7,060 bases of DNA from Spirochaetales bacterium. Its GTDB lineage: Bacteria > Spirochaetota > Spirochaetia > Sphaerochaetales > Sphaerochaetaceae. The position numbers were made by a program, and so were the translations under genes. The notes beneath the pieces are model-generated. The model saw nothing but the letters and a program-made list of their open reading frames with translations. It had not been told where the DNA came from and ran no database searches. Below are positions 1-6,750 of the stretch, in pieces (the first letter of the stretch is position 1; every line of letters begins with the position of its first letter). The DNA lies in assembly GCA_017475725.1 (NCBI GenBank), contig JAFVFA010000217.1, positions 1-7,060 on the forward strand, written 5' to 3'.

Positions 1-960
1 GTCATGATAGAGAACACATACACGGACCATTTCGGACACGGCAACACCCCGAATGATGGCTCAGAGAATACATATGGAATAGTAAAAGAGGTCCAGAGCA
101 CCGATGAGGCTGTCGCAATAGCCCTGAAGTACGTTCTTGAGCACCCGGACACTGCGCTGATCGTCACCGCAGACCATGAGACCGGAGCCACACAGCTGAG
201 AGATGGCTGGGAGACCGACTTCTCCCAGATTCGTGCACCAAGCGGCAACCATTCGACCCAGAACGTGCCTGTCTTCGCGATTGGAAAGGGGACGGAGGCC
301 CTGAACTCGCTTGAGCGCACAGAGGCTGAGCGTGCTGCAGGAGCCAGATGGGCAGAGGCCACACCATACGAGAACGCTGTGATAGGTCAGGTCGTGGGAG
401 CTCTTCTCGGGGATCCCGAGTTCGGTGGAGATGTGACGACGGACAGCAGCAGCAAGACAAGCCCGAAGTTCGAGATAACCACATCTGCTGCGGCGAATGA
501 GATAACCTATACCCTGGAGATGACAGGAGCATGGATCCAGAGCGGAAACTACATCCAGTTCAAGATCAAGCCTGTCAGCACAAGCGACAGCATCACTGTA
601 AAGGTGGAGTCCAAGGATGGCGCAACAGTCACCGAAGCGCTGCCTGCAACTGTGTTCTCCAGCACTGACGGCAAGAGCCTTGTGATGAACGGCTACTACG
701 CCACCACACCGTTGATGAAGGCCTACAAGCAGGCATTTGTGACTGAATCAGGCTTCGACCCCGGCTGGTATCAGGTATCCGTCCCGGCCGGATCCAAGGG
801 CAACAAGCTGGTCATAACCCTCAAGTCGGCAGGTGCCTTCACTGCAGGGTCAAAGATCGGCATGGACGATCTGACGATCCAGTTCGCATCCACCATCGGA
901 CACATCAAGTTCAGCTCCGCCAATGCAACGGCATCCGGTGCATGTCGTGTTGCCGAATGA
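1..960 (+). CDS. Alkaline phosphatase, C-terminal part with an extra C-terminal beta-rich module (5' end outside window)
   Basis: This is the C-terminal portion of an alkaline phosphatase superfamily phosphomonoesterase, a metal-dependent enzyme that releases phosphate from organic esters, normally outside the cytoplasm. The frame is open from base 1, so the N-terminus, including the nucleophilic Ser/Thr, lies upstream. Visible metal ligands match the PhoA pattern. Glu (bases 10-12), Asp five residues later (25-27) and His four after that (37-39) give E-x4-D-x3-H. The TADHETG motif supplies Asp-His (172-177), and the His in GNHST (250-252) matches the last zinc ligand of PhoA. The catalytic domain ends near base 430. 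About 175 further residues, starting after a Ser/Thr-rich linker, alternate beta-strand-like stretches and end in an IGMDDLTIQ segment that recalls carbohydrate-binding jelly-roll modules; that reading is inference. The extension makes the protein longer than a plain PhoA-type enzyme. The stop codon overlaps the next gene's ribosome binding site, suggesting co-transcription and translational coupling. Confidence 0.9.
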   Translation, partial: VMIENTYTDHFGHGNTPNDGSENTYGIVKEVQSTDEAVAIALKYVLEHPDTALIVTADHETGATQLRDGWETDFSQIRAPSGNHSTQNVPVFAIGKGTEALNSLERTEAERAAGARWAEATPYENAVIGQVVGALLGDPEFGGDVTTDSSSKTSPKFEITTSAAANEITYTLEMTGAWIQSGNYIQFKIKPVSTSDSITVKVESKDGATVTEALPATVFSSTDGKSLVMNGYYATTPLMKAYKQAFVTESGFDPGWYQVSVPAGSKGNKLVITLKSAGAFTAGSKIGMDDLTIQFASTIGHIKFSSANATASGACRVAE

Positions 961-962
961 GG
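958..962 (+). promoter_or_regulatory. Ribosome binding site TGAGG for the GH18 lipoprotein gene
   Basis: TGAGG overlaps the TGA stop of the upstream phosphatase gene and lies 6 nt before the ATG at 969. It selects 969 over the in-frame ATGs at 942 and 957, which have no comparable site, and gives a protein that begins directly with a lipoprotein signal peptide. Confidence 0.6.
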
Positions 963-968
963 CTGTAC

Positions 969-2072
969 ATGAGAAAGCTGTCCTTTCTGCTGCTGATTGT
1001 TCTGATGCTCATTTGCGCATGCTCCTGTGAGAAGCCTGGAGCCTACAAGGCCGCAGGTGACTCCGGGGAGGAGATCAGGCAACGCCCGAAGACGGAGGCG
1101 TCCGAGACGGTCCTTGCAAGCTCCAAGCGCAACGTCATCTATGCGTACACGCTTCAGGATGTGATGTATCCGGACCAGTACACGGCAGTTGTCATCTCGT
1201 TCATCACAACGCTTGCGGACGGCAGCGTGCGTGAGAGCAGCTTCCCCCATCTGAAGGAGACTGTGGAGAAGTTCAAGGCCGAGCATCCCTACACCAAGGT
1301 GATTGCAGGCCTTGGCGGAGCCAGTGACAGCGAGGCCTTAGGACAGGTCATCATGGACCCCGACAAGCGCAAACGTCTTGCGGAGACCACTGCAGACCTT
1401 GTCAGAAACCGTGCAATAGACGGGGTTGACCTGGATTGGGAGTACTATTCCGACTACACGGAGTGCAATGCCGCTTATCTTGACTTTGCCCTGCAGCTCC
1501 GAGCCCTTCTGGGACCTTCATACACAATCTCCATGGCAGGACAGAGCTCGGGGCGTTTCTACAACGAGGAAAGCTGCATTAGCATGATGAACGAGGTCCT
1601 GGACTACATAAGCGTCATGACCTATGACTTCGACTACACCGCAAGGCAGCGCAGCTACATAGGGTACAACGGGAACTTCTCCCAGCTCAAAGGTGTGATG
1701 GAGGGCTATGCTTCCGTTGTCACAGACAAGTCAAAACTTCTGGTAGGGCTTCCCCTATATGGTCTGAAGTGGGCAGTCGAGGAGAACAGGATCTACAAGA
1801 GAAATGAGACCGCAATCCGCTACATGGGAGACGAGGGATACATCAAGCTGGTCTCCGAGCTGGGGGATGCCAAGGTCGAATATGACGATGACAACGGTGT
1901 GGCCCTTGCCGTCAGGCGAAAGGTCATGTACGTCTTCGATGATCCTCTGACTGTTGCAACAAAGACGGATTGGGCGTGCAAAAACGGCTACGGCGGCATG
2001 ATGGCATGGGTGGCCAGCTCTGACAACGGCGACCTTGAGAAGGCCGTTACGGTTGAGTTGAACAAATACTGA
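969..2072 (+). CDS. GH18 (chitinase-like) glycoside hydrolase lipoprotein
   Basis: This is a 367-residue glycoside hydrolase family 18 protein, probably anchored to the cell surface. Residues 1-20 form a lipoprotein signal: MRK, a hydrophobic core, then a Cys cluster in which Cys18 (I-C-A-C) or Cys20 (A-C-S-C) would be the lipidated residue. The (beta/alpha)8 barrel follows from about residue 53. It has the LGGASDS strand (115-121), the catalytic signature DGVDLDWE at 151-158 with acid/base Glu158 and Asp154/Asp156 intact, VMTYDFD (216-222), GLPLYG (260-265), and a C-terminal MMAWVAS strand with Trp347, typical of the sugar-binding -1 subsite. All key catalytic residues are present, so activity is expected. 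The family uses substrate-assisted catalysis on beta-1,4-GlcNAc linkages, as in chitinases and endo-beta-N-acetylglucosaminidases; the substrate here is unknown. I chose ATG 969 because of the TGAGG site 6 nt upstream. ATG 942 and 957 are in frame but put extra residues before the MRK signal start. Confidence 0.9.
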   Translation: MRKLSFLLLIVLMLICACSCEKPGAYKAAGDSGEEIRQRPKTEASETVLASSKRNVIYAYTLQDVMYPDQYTAVVISFITTLADGSVRESSFPHLKETVEKFKAEHPYTKVIAGLGGASDSEALGQVIMDPDKRKRLAETTADLVRNRAIDGVDLDWEYYSDYTECNAAYLDFALQLRALLGPSYTISMAGQSSGRFYNEESCISMMNEVLDYISVMTYDFDYTARQRSYIGYNGNFSQLKGVMEGYASVVTDKSKLLVGLPLYGLKWAVEENRIYKRNETAIRYMGDEGYIKLVSELGDAKVEYDDDNGVALAVRRKVMYVFDDPLTVATKTDWACKNGYGGMMAWVASSDNGDLEKAVTVELNKY

Positions 2073-2094
2073 GAGTGATTTCCATGGAGGGATT

Positions 2095-2748
2095 ATGAGG
2101 ACTGAGGCTCTTTTCGATCTTTCGCACACCATCACAGCTGATTATCTGAGAGGCTTCGGATACCCATGGGAGGCGATCCCCGGGATCTGTGACCTTGTAA
2201 GGCGGATTGGGAAAACTCTGGATCCGGAGGAGTACAGACATGTCTCGGATTCCGTGTGGGTCCACAAGACGGCAAGTCTGTTCAGCTCTGCAATTCTCAC
2301 AGGTCCGGTGATAATAGGGCCTAGGACACATGTCTACCATTGTGCAGTCGTCAGAAACGGCGTGATTGTAGGGGCTGATTGCTCAATAGGCAGTAATGTG
2401 GAGATCAAGAACTCGATTCTGTTTGATGGAGCCGAGGTCGCCCACTTCAATTACATAGGTGACAGCATAATCGGTGCTTGCGCCCATTTTGGCGCAGGAT
2501 CGGTGGTCTCCAACGTGAAAGTTGACCGTTCAAACATAGTAATCCATGAGAATCAGGGCATTGAGACGGGAAGTTGGAAGCTCGGTGCACTTGTAGGGGA
2601 CCATGTGGAGATAGGCTGCAACACGGTCCTGAACCCAGGCACAATCGTTGGGAGAAACACCTTCATCTATCCCTGCATGAGTGTCAGGGGAACAATACCG
2701 TCGGACAGCATCCTCAAGACAGGTGGTGTTCTGGTGGACAGAATCTGA
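2095..2748 (+). CDS. Left-handed beta-helix acyltransferase, GlmU C-terminal-like
   Basis: This 217-residue protein is built largely of hexapeptide repeats (pattern [LIV]-G-x4), for example VIIGPRT, VIVGADC, SIGSNVEI, VEIGCNT and TIVGRNT. They indicate a trimeric left-handed beta-helix sugar acyltransferase from about residue 55 to the end. Residues 113-124 (AEVAHFNYIGDS) resemble the GlmU acetyltransferase segment around its catalytic His, with His117 in the equivalent position, and the following FGAGSVVSN resembles GlmU's GAGT segment. The Rossmann-type nucleotidyltransferase half of GlmU is absent, replaced by about 50 mostly non-repeat residues. Such short proteins are often labelled UDP-GlcNAc pyrophosphorylase, but no uridyltransferase domain is visible here, so acyl transfer to an amino sugar or sugar phosphate is the safer reading. 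A GGAGG site at 2086-2090 lies 4 nt before the ATG. The gene follows the GH18 gene by 22 nt, so it is probably in the same operon. The acceptor substrate is unknown. Confidence 0.85.
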   Translation: MRTEALFDLSHTITADYLRGFGYPWEAIPGICDLVRRIGKTLDPEEYRHVSDSVWVHKTASLFSSAILTGPVIIGPRTHVYHCAVVRNGVIVGADCSIGSNVEIKNSILFDGAEVAHFNYIGDSIIGACAHFGAGSVVSNVKVDRSNIVIHENQGIETGSWKLGALVGDHVEIGCNTVLNPGTIVGRNTFIYPCMSVRGTIPSDSILKTGGVLVDRI

Positions 2749-2813
2749 AGAAAACTGTGGAAAACCGAATGGAAATGATGCAATAATACAGCTTGTGGGT
2801 TTTGTTGAATATA

Positions 2814-2820
2814 TAAGGGA
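2814..2820 (+). promoter_or_regulatory. Putative ribosome binding site TAAGGGA before the GGDEF gene
   Basis: TAAGGGA lies 7 nt before GTG 2828 and 10 nt before ATG 2831. It is the only clear Shine-Dalgarno-like sequence near the plausible starts of the GGDEF gene, and is why the shorter start is used here. It could also be chance if translation begins further upstream. Confidence 0.4.
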
Positions 2821-2827
2821 CAACTAT

Positions 2828-3862
2828 GTGATGCTCTATGAGCTGGTCGGGTTGGTGATCATTCTCAGGATCAGCATTTCGCTTTCTGCAAGGATGAAGC
2901 GCCTATCCGTCTGGATCATCGCCCTGATTGTTGTCGAGTCCGTGGTCTTCAAGCTTGAGACCTTCACCCAGACGTTCGCAAAGCTCAGTCCTGCAAGACC
3001 CCTTCTGACCGCCTTGCTCTATTCCCTCTATCCGGTGATTCTGATGCTTCTGATTCTTCTGACGGAGACCGATGAATTCAACCGCAAGAGCCTTATGTTC
3101 GCAATTCCATGGGCAGTCTGCGTTGTGTTGTTCTTCTCATCTCAATGGACCCATCTTGTTTCGTGGTTCACTGAGGACAACCATTACCAGGGTGGACCAC
3201 TAAGCTATTTGCCATATTTCCTTTTCGCATTCTATGTCCTGATATTCCTGATCCAGAACATCAGGTTCTTCCGCGGCTATTCAAGGACAAACCGTGCTGT
3301 GACCAGGTATATAGTGATTGGAGCGATGGCGGGTATGGTTCTGTATCTTGTTCTGGGTGTGAACATGGACTACAGTGCGATATTCACATCGGCGGTGCTT
3401 CTCTACTATGTGCTTGTCTATATCCACATGGCCAAGATGGATCCTCTGACCAGCTTGCCCAACCGGCAGAGCCTGTATCTGGACATCAAACCGGATGGAC
3501 GGGTCATCACAGGTGTTATCTCAGTGGACATGAACGACATGCGGGAGATAAACGCCAGGCTTGGATATGAAGCAGGTGACATGGCCCTTGTTGTCGTCTC
3601 CAGAGTCCTGAGGCATCACAGTCCGAAGACCTGCATAGTCTACCGTGTGGGTGGGGACCAGTTCCTTGTCATCTGCCGCAAAGTGGATGAGTCCCAGATC
3701 AGGGCCTCAATCGCTGAAATGCGCAGAAACCTTGTGAAGACCTCATATGTCTGTTCTTTCGGCTATGCCATGTGCGATGGCGGAATGAGTGTTGAGGAAG
3801 CCATCAATATCGCCGATGAGAGGATGAAGGCGGACAAGATCGCCATAAAGAACCGTTCCTGA
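2828..3862 (+). CDS. Multi-pass membrane GGDEF protein with degenerate GGDQF active-site motif
   Basis: About 344 residues. The N-terminal half is a membrane sensor with some seven hydrophobic segments (roughly 3-20, 28-45, 58-79, 88-105, 126-145, 160-178, 185-200). The cytoplasmic GGDEF domain starts at MDPLTSLPNR (204-213), the usual D-x-L-T-x-L-x-N-R entry. The domain has Asp234 in the metal-binding position (SVDMND) and INARLGYEAGD (241-251), which keeps the Asn and Asp that bind guanine in PleD-type enzymes. The signature is GGDQF (275-279): the fourth, normally acidic, position is Gln. No RxxD inhibitory site is seen before it. It may make c-di-GMP weakly, or act as a GTP or c-di-GMP sensor. 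The start is uncertain. GTG 2828 (or ATG 2831) has a good ribosome binding site, but the frame is open upstream through IRDNY, and GTG 2795, or ATG 2769 joined by a one-base frameshift, would include it. The upstream acyltransferase gene ends at 2748. Confidence 0.85.
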   Translation: MMLYELVGLVIILRISISLSARMKRLSVWIIALIVVESVVFKLETFTQTFAKLSPARPLLTALLYSLYPVILMLLILLTETDEFNRKSLMFAIPWAVCVVLFFSSQWTHLVSWFTEDNHYQGGPLSYLPYFLFAFYVLIFLIQNIRFFRGYSRTNRAVTRYIVIGAMAGMVLYLVLGVNMDYSAIFTSAVLLYYVLVYIHMAKMDPLTSLPNRQSLYLDIKPDGRVITGVISVDMNDMREINARLGYEAGDMALVVVSRVLRHHSPKTCIVYRVGGDQFLVICRKVDESQIRASIAEMRRNLVKTSYVCSFGYAMCDGGMSVEEAINIADERMKADKIAIKNRS

Positions 3863-3877
3863 CTGGAATTGACGGTT
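3851..3877 (+). terminator. Weak hairpin over the GGDEF gene stop codon
   Basis: AACCG (3851-3855) and TTCC (3856-3859) can pair with GGAA (3865-3868) and CGGTT (3873-3877), around a TGACT loop that contains the stop codon, with a 4-nt bulge TTGA on the 3' side. The sequence after it (GTATTTGG) is only weakly T-rich. It could slow or partly end transcription between the GGDEF and flavoprotein genes, but the stem is AT-rich and interrupted. Confidence 0.25.
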
Positions 3878-3897
3878 GTATTTGGAAAACTAATAAT
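3869..3897 (+). promoter_or_regulatory. Possible sigma-70-type promoter for the flavoprotein gene
   Basis: TTGACG (3869-3874) matches the -35 consensus at five of six positions. TAATAA (3891-3896) lies 16 nt downstream as a -10 candidate, or AATAAT at 17 nt. Transcription would then begin near 3904 and leave about 30 nt of leader containing the GGAG site. The region is AT-rich compared with the genes. The -35 box overlaps the weak hairpin at the end of the GGDEF gene. Prediction only. Confidence 0.4.
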
Positions 3898-3934
3898 ACT
3901 TCGTGAGATAGAAAACGTATAATGGAGAATTAAA

Positions 3935-4444
3935 ATGAAGATCGCAATTCTTAACGGTAGCCCGAAGACCGGGAACACCGCTGCAATGGTCAAGGCATTT
4001 GAGGAAGGTGCAAGGGCTGCAGGGCATGAGACATGTGTTCTGCATGTTGGAAGAATGAAGATAAACGGATGTCTGGCATGCGAGTACTGCCATGGGAAGG
4101 GTGAGGGTACGTGCATCCAGAAGGATGACATGGAGAAGGTCATGCCTGCATACAAGGATGCAGACATGGTGGTCTTCGCCACTCCGATATACTACTTTGG
4201 CATGACTGCTCAGATTTCGGCGGCAATCCAGAGAGTGTATGCCATCGGAAAGCCAAAGGCTTCGAAGGCTGCTCTTCTTTTGAGCTCCGGATCCCCGATC
4301 TCCTATGAAGGTGCCATCGCCACATACAAGGCAATTCTTGCATACTCCGGAGTTGAGGATGCCGGAATAGTCACGGCAGCAGGGGAAGAGAACGGATCTG
4401 ATGCTAAGCTTACAGAGATAAGGGAATTCGCAAAGGCCCTTTGA
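3935..4444 (+). CDS. Iron-sulfur flavoprotein (NADPH-dependent FMN reductase / flavodoxin-fold family)
   Basis: This 169-residue, probably cytoplasmic redox protein binds FMN in a flavodoxin-like fold. The N-terminal strand and phosphate loop MKIAILNGSPKTGNTAAM carries the family GSPK-x-GNT motif. Residues 46-60 contain Cys46, Cys49, Cys52 and Cys60, spaced C-x2-C-x2-C-x7-C. This matches the compact CX2CX2CX4-7C cluster motif of the Methanosarcina-type iron-sulfur flavoproteins (Isf), so a 4Fe-4S cluster is expected. It is followed by the usual DDM and, later, ATPIYYFGMTAQ (83-94), the flavin-contacting loop. Length is normal to slightly short for the family. The physiological partner is unknown; such proteins pass electrons or reduce quinones, aromatics or oxygen species in anaerobes. 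GGAG (3924-3927) lies 7 nt before the ATG. The gene is followed by a strong terminator, so it is probably transcribed alone from the promoter candidate just upstream. Confidence 0.88.
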   Translation: MKIAILNGSPKTGNTAAMVKAFEEGARAAGHETCVLHVGRMKINGCLACEYCHGKGEGTCIQKDDMEKVMPAYKDADMVVFATPIYYFGMTAQISAAIQRVYAIGKPKASKAALLLSSGSPISYEGAIATYKAILAYSGVEDAGIVTAAGEENGSDAKLTEIREFAKAL

Positions 4445-4448
4445 CGCA

Positions 4449-4486
4449 AATGCCCCGCGATGAGCGGGGCGTTCTTGTCTTTGTTA
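4449..4486 (+). terminator. Rho-independent terminator after the flavoprotein gene
   Basis: A perfect 7-bp GC-only stem, GCCCCGC (4452-4458) with GCGGGGC (4464-4470), closes a GATGA loop. It can be extended outward by T-G, A-T and A-T pairs. A T-rich run (GTTCTTGTCTTTGTT) follows. It begins five bases after the stop codon of the flavoprotein gene, the usual place for an intrinsic terminator. Confidence 0.85.
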
Positions 4487-4515
4487 CTTCAAAGTCTGAT
4501 TGAAGTTTTTGAAGT
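4486..4515 (+). repeat. TTGAAGT triplet: one inverted and two direct copies, possible operator
   Basis: TTGAAGT occurs at 4500-4506 and 4509-4515 (9-bp period) and in inverse at 4486-4492 (ACTTCAA). The outer copies form a perfect 8-bp inverted repeat, ACTTCAAA and TTTGAAGT, with a 14-nt spacer. It lies between the terminator and the SpoIIE-type sensor gene. The last copy also supplies a -35-like TTGAAG, with TAATAT (4535-4540) as a possible -10, though the 20-nt spacing is too long for a standard promoter. This could be an activator or repressor site; function is inferred only from position and symmetry. Confidence 0.35.
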
Positions 4516-4582
4516 GCTTTGCACAGAATCGCGCTAATATGATATCCTTTCCTCATCTTGTATAAGGCGGGTTCATTGTAAT

Positions 4583-6748
4583 ATGAGAAAATTCCTCGGG
4601 TTTGTCATAGGTGGAATACAGCAGAAGATATTCAACGTCTTCCTGTTCACCATTCTGTTCGTAAGCATCGCATTCATTTCGGTCATCGCTTTCCAGACTG
4701 ATGCTCTGGGCACTCTTGTCTCAGATGCGAACGAGAAGCAGAATGAGGCCGTGCTTGAGACATCCACCGATCTGATGAACCTTGTCATAGAGGAGAACCT
4801 GCAGAGGACGACCGGTCTGGAGGCCTACATTGCAGGGGAGATGTTCTCGACTCTCCGCACTAAGGTCTCACTTCTGGGGGAATTCCTTCTGCATGTGGCG
4901 GAGAATCCTCTGGCCTATTCCGATATGCTGATCTATCCTCCTAGCGCGTCAAACGACGGGGTTCTGAGTGTGCAGATCCTCTATGATTCCAATGTGGACC
5001 CTGAAGACAGCAGGATAATGGATCAGGTCGGTCTTTACGGCAATGTGGCCAGCCTCATGGTCTCCCTCTATGAGACAGGGGGTGTGAACTCCATGTTTCT
5101 GGGAACGGCAGATGGGGTTTTCATAATAACGGACGAATCATCCGGGCTCAAACTTGATTCAGAGGGGAACCCGATACCATTCCCGGTGACCCAAAGGTTC
5201 TGGTACAAAGGGGCTGTCGAGAACGGAGGGGTCTACTTCTCTGACATCGAGACGGATCATTTCTCAGGCAATATCGGAATGGTCTGCTCTATGCCGGTGT
5301 ACAGCAACGGCAAGCTGGTGGCTGTGGTAGGTGCGGATCTCTTCGTCAATTCAATGGCTGACTACATCGAGACCTCTGCGCAGGAAGGTGCCTTCTCCTG
5401 CATAATCAACTCTGACGGCCATGTTGTCTTCGCCCCCAAGACACAGGACATCCTCAATGTGTCGACGGAGAATAGGGATCTGAGACAGTCCGATGATGCC
5501 CATCTGGCCTCTTTCGTCAGTGACGCTCTCGAGGGCAATGGCGATATCAGAATCGTCAGCATCGATGGTAAGGACTACTACATGGTCGCTTCCACAATCA
5601 GAGAGGTCGGGTGGGTGCTCATATCCGTTGTGGACAAGGGGCTGACGCAGGCCCCTGCCACCATGATGATAGGGCAGTTCAACCAGATATCGGAAGAGGC
5701 CTCCGCAGAGTTCCAGCATGGGCTGGGGAAGTCCAGAACGACCCTGATGGTGCTCATTGGCGTCTTCTTCGTCCTCGGTTCCGCAGCAGCCCTCGTTCTT
5801 GCCGCCCGTATCGTCAAACCTCTTTCGAAGATGACAAAGAGGATATCGGAGATGCATAACGGCGACCTTGATTTCGAGATGGACAAGATTTACAAGACAA
5901 GGGATGAGGTTGAGGTTCTTGCGAATTCATTCGCTGAGCTTTCCGCAAGGACAAAGAACTACATAAGCGAAATCACCAGAATCACCGCAGAGAAGGAGAG
6001 AATCGGTGCGGAGCTCAATGTTGCAGCCAAGATCCAGGCCGACATGCTTCCACGGATCTTCCCTCCATATCCCAACAACGAGAAGTTCGATCTGTTTGCC
6101 AGCATGATTCCTGCAAAGGAGGTCGGAGGAGACTTCTATGACTTCTTCCTTGTGGACAAGGATCACATCGCCCTGGTCATGGCGGATGTGTCTGGCAAGG
6201 GTGTCCCGGCGGCGCTGTTCATGGTCATTGCCAAGACCCTGATCAAGGACAGGACCATTCAGGGCGGAACCCCCGCAGAGATACTCAACGATGTGAACGC
6301 CCAGCTGTGTGAGGGTAACGAGGCTGGTCTGTTCGTGACCGTCTGGCTTGCCATAATCGATCTTCGCACAGGTGAGGGTATGGCCGCCAATGCGGGCCAC
6401 GAGCATCCTGCCCTCAGGCACAAGGACGGGGAGTTCCATCTTGTGGAGTACAAGCATTCCCCGGCCGTAGCCGTGATGGAAGGCATGAGTTTCAGGGAGC
6501 ATCGGTTCAAGCTGGAGGATGGGGATACCCTCTTCGTCTATACGGACGGAGTTCCGGAGGCGACTGACAAGGAGAACAGACTGTTCGGGAATGACAGGAT
6601 GTTGGACGCGCTGAACCGTCATCCGGAATCGGATCCGAGAACGATACTTGATGATGTTTCAGATGGCATCCAGGAGTTCATCGGAGATGCAGAGCAGTTT
6701 GATGACACAACCATGCTCTGCTTCCGCTTCAAGGGGATGGTCGACTGA
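4583..6748 (+). CDS. Membrane sensor with dCache-like domain, HAMP and SpoIIE/RsbU-type PP2C phosphatase
   Basis: This 721-residue transmembrane serine/threonine phosphatase is of the RsbU/SpoIIE class. Order: TM1 (about 18-38); an outside sensor (about 39-386) with dCache-like features such as RFWYKGAVENGGVYFS (206-220), VVGADLF (248-254) and a second beta-rich subdomain (270-350); TM2 (387-409); HAMP (about 407-460, IVKPLSKM and RDEVEVLANSF); a helical linker ending in IQADMLPRIFPP; and the PP2C domain (about 500-716). Metal ligands are present: EVGGDFYDFF (Asp517), MADVSGKGVPAA (Asp535), YTDGVPEA (Asp655) and DDTTML (Asp708). It should therefore be active. Family members dephosphorylate STAS-domain anti-anti-sigma factors to release a partner switch, in response here to a small extracellular ligand. 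No STAS or anti-sigma kinase gene lies in the window, so the target is elsewhere. Start ATG 4583 follows TAAGGCGGG (4563-4571) by 11 nt, a slightly long spacing. No closer site is seen. Confidence 0.92.
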   Translation: MRKFLGFVIGGIQQKIFNVFLFTILFVSIAFISVIAFQTDALGTLVSDANEKQNEAVLETSTDLMNLVIEENLQRTTGLEAYIAGEMFSTLRTKVSLLGEFLLHVAENPLAYSDMLIYPPSASNDGVLSVQILYDSNVDPEDSRIMDQVGLYGNVASLMVSLYETGGVNSMFLGTADGVFIITDESSGLKLDSEGNPIPFPVTQRFWYKGAVENGGVYFSDIETDHFSGNIGMVCSMPVYSNGKLVAVVGADLFVNSMADYIETSAQEGAFSCIINSDGHVVFAPKTQDILNVSTENRDLRQSDDAHLASFVSDALEGNGDIRIVSIDGKDYYMVASTIREVGWVLISVVDKGLTQAPATMMIGQFNQISEEASAEFQHGLGKSRTTLMVLIGVFFVLGSAAALVLAARIVKPLSKMTKRISEMHNGDLDFEMDKIYKTRDEVEVLANSFAELSARTKNYISEITRITAEKERIGAELNVAAKIQADMLPRIFPPYPNNEKFDLFASMIPAKEVGGDFYDFFLVDKDHIALVMADVSGKGVPAALFMVIAKTLIKDRTIQGGTPAEILNDVNAQLCEGNEAGLFVTVWLAIIDLRTGEGMAANAGHEHPALRHKDGEFHLVEYKHSPAVAVMEGMSFREHRFKLEDGDTLFVYTDGVPEATDKENRLFGNDRMLDALNRHPESDPRTILDDVSDGIQEFIGDAEQFDDTTMLCFRFKGMVD

Positions 6749-6750
6749 CC

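Noticed and set aside
771..1286. - strand open frame of 171 codons.
   Set aside because: It spans the phosphatase and GH18 coding regions in antisense and has no domain or start signal.
2681..2827. Upstream in-frame extension of the GGDEF gene from ATG 2681.
   Set aside because: It overlaps the acyltransferase gene by 68 bases, lacks a ribosome binding site, and its first residues are polar, unlike a membrane protein start.
3918..3923. Perfect TATAAT hexamer just before the flavoprotein gene.
   Set aside because: It touches the GGAG ribosome binding site; a transcript starting from it would begin after that site, and no -35 box lies at the right distance.
5927..6622. Long - strand open frame of 231 codons.
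   Set aside because: It lies entirely antisense to the PP2C domain, whose motifs are unmistakable. Its product shows no recognisable domain.
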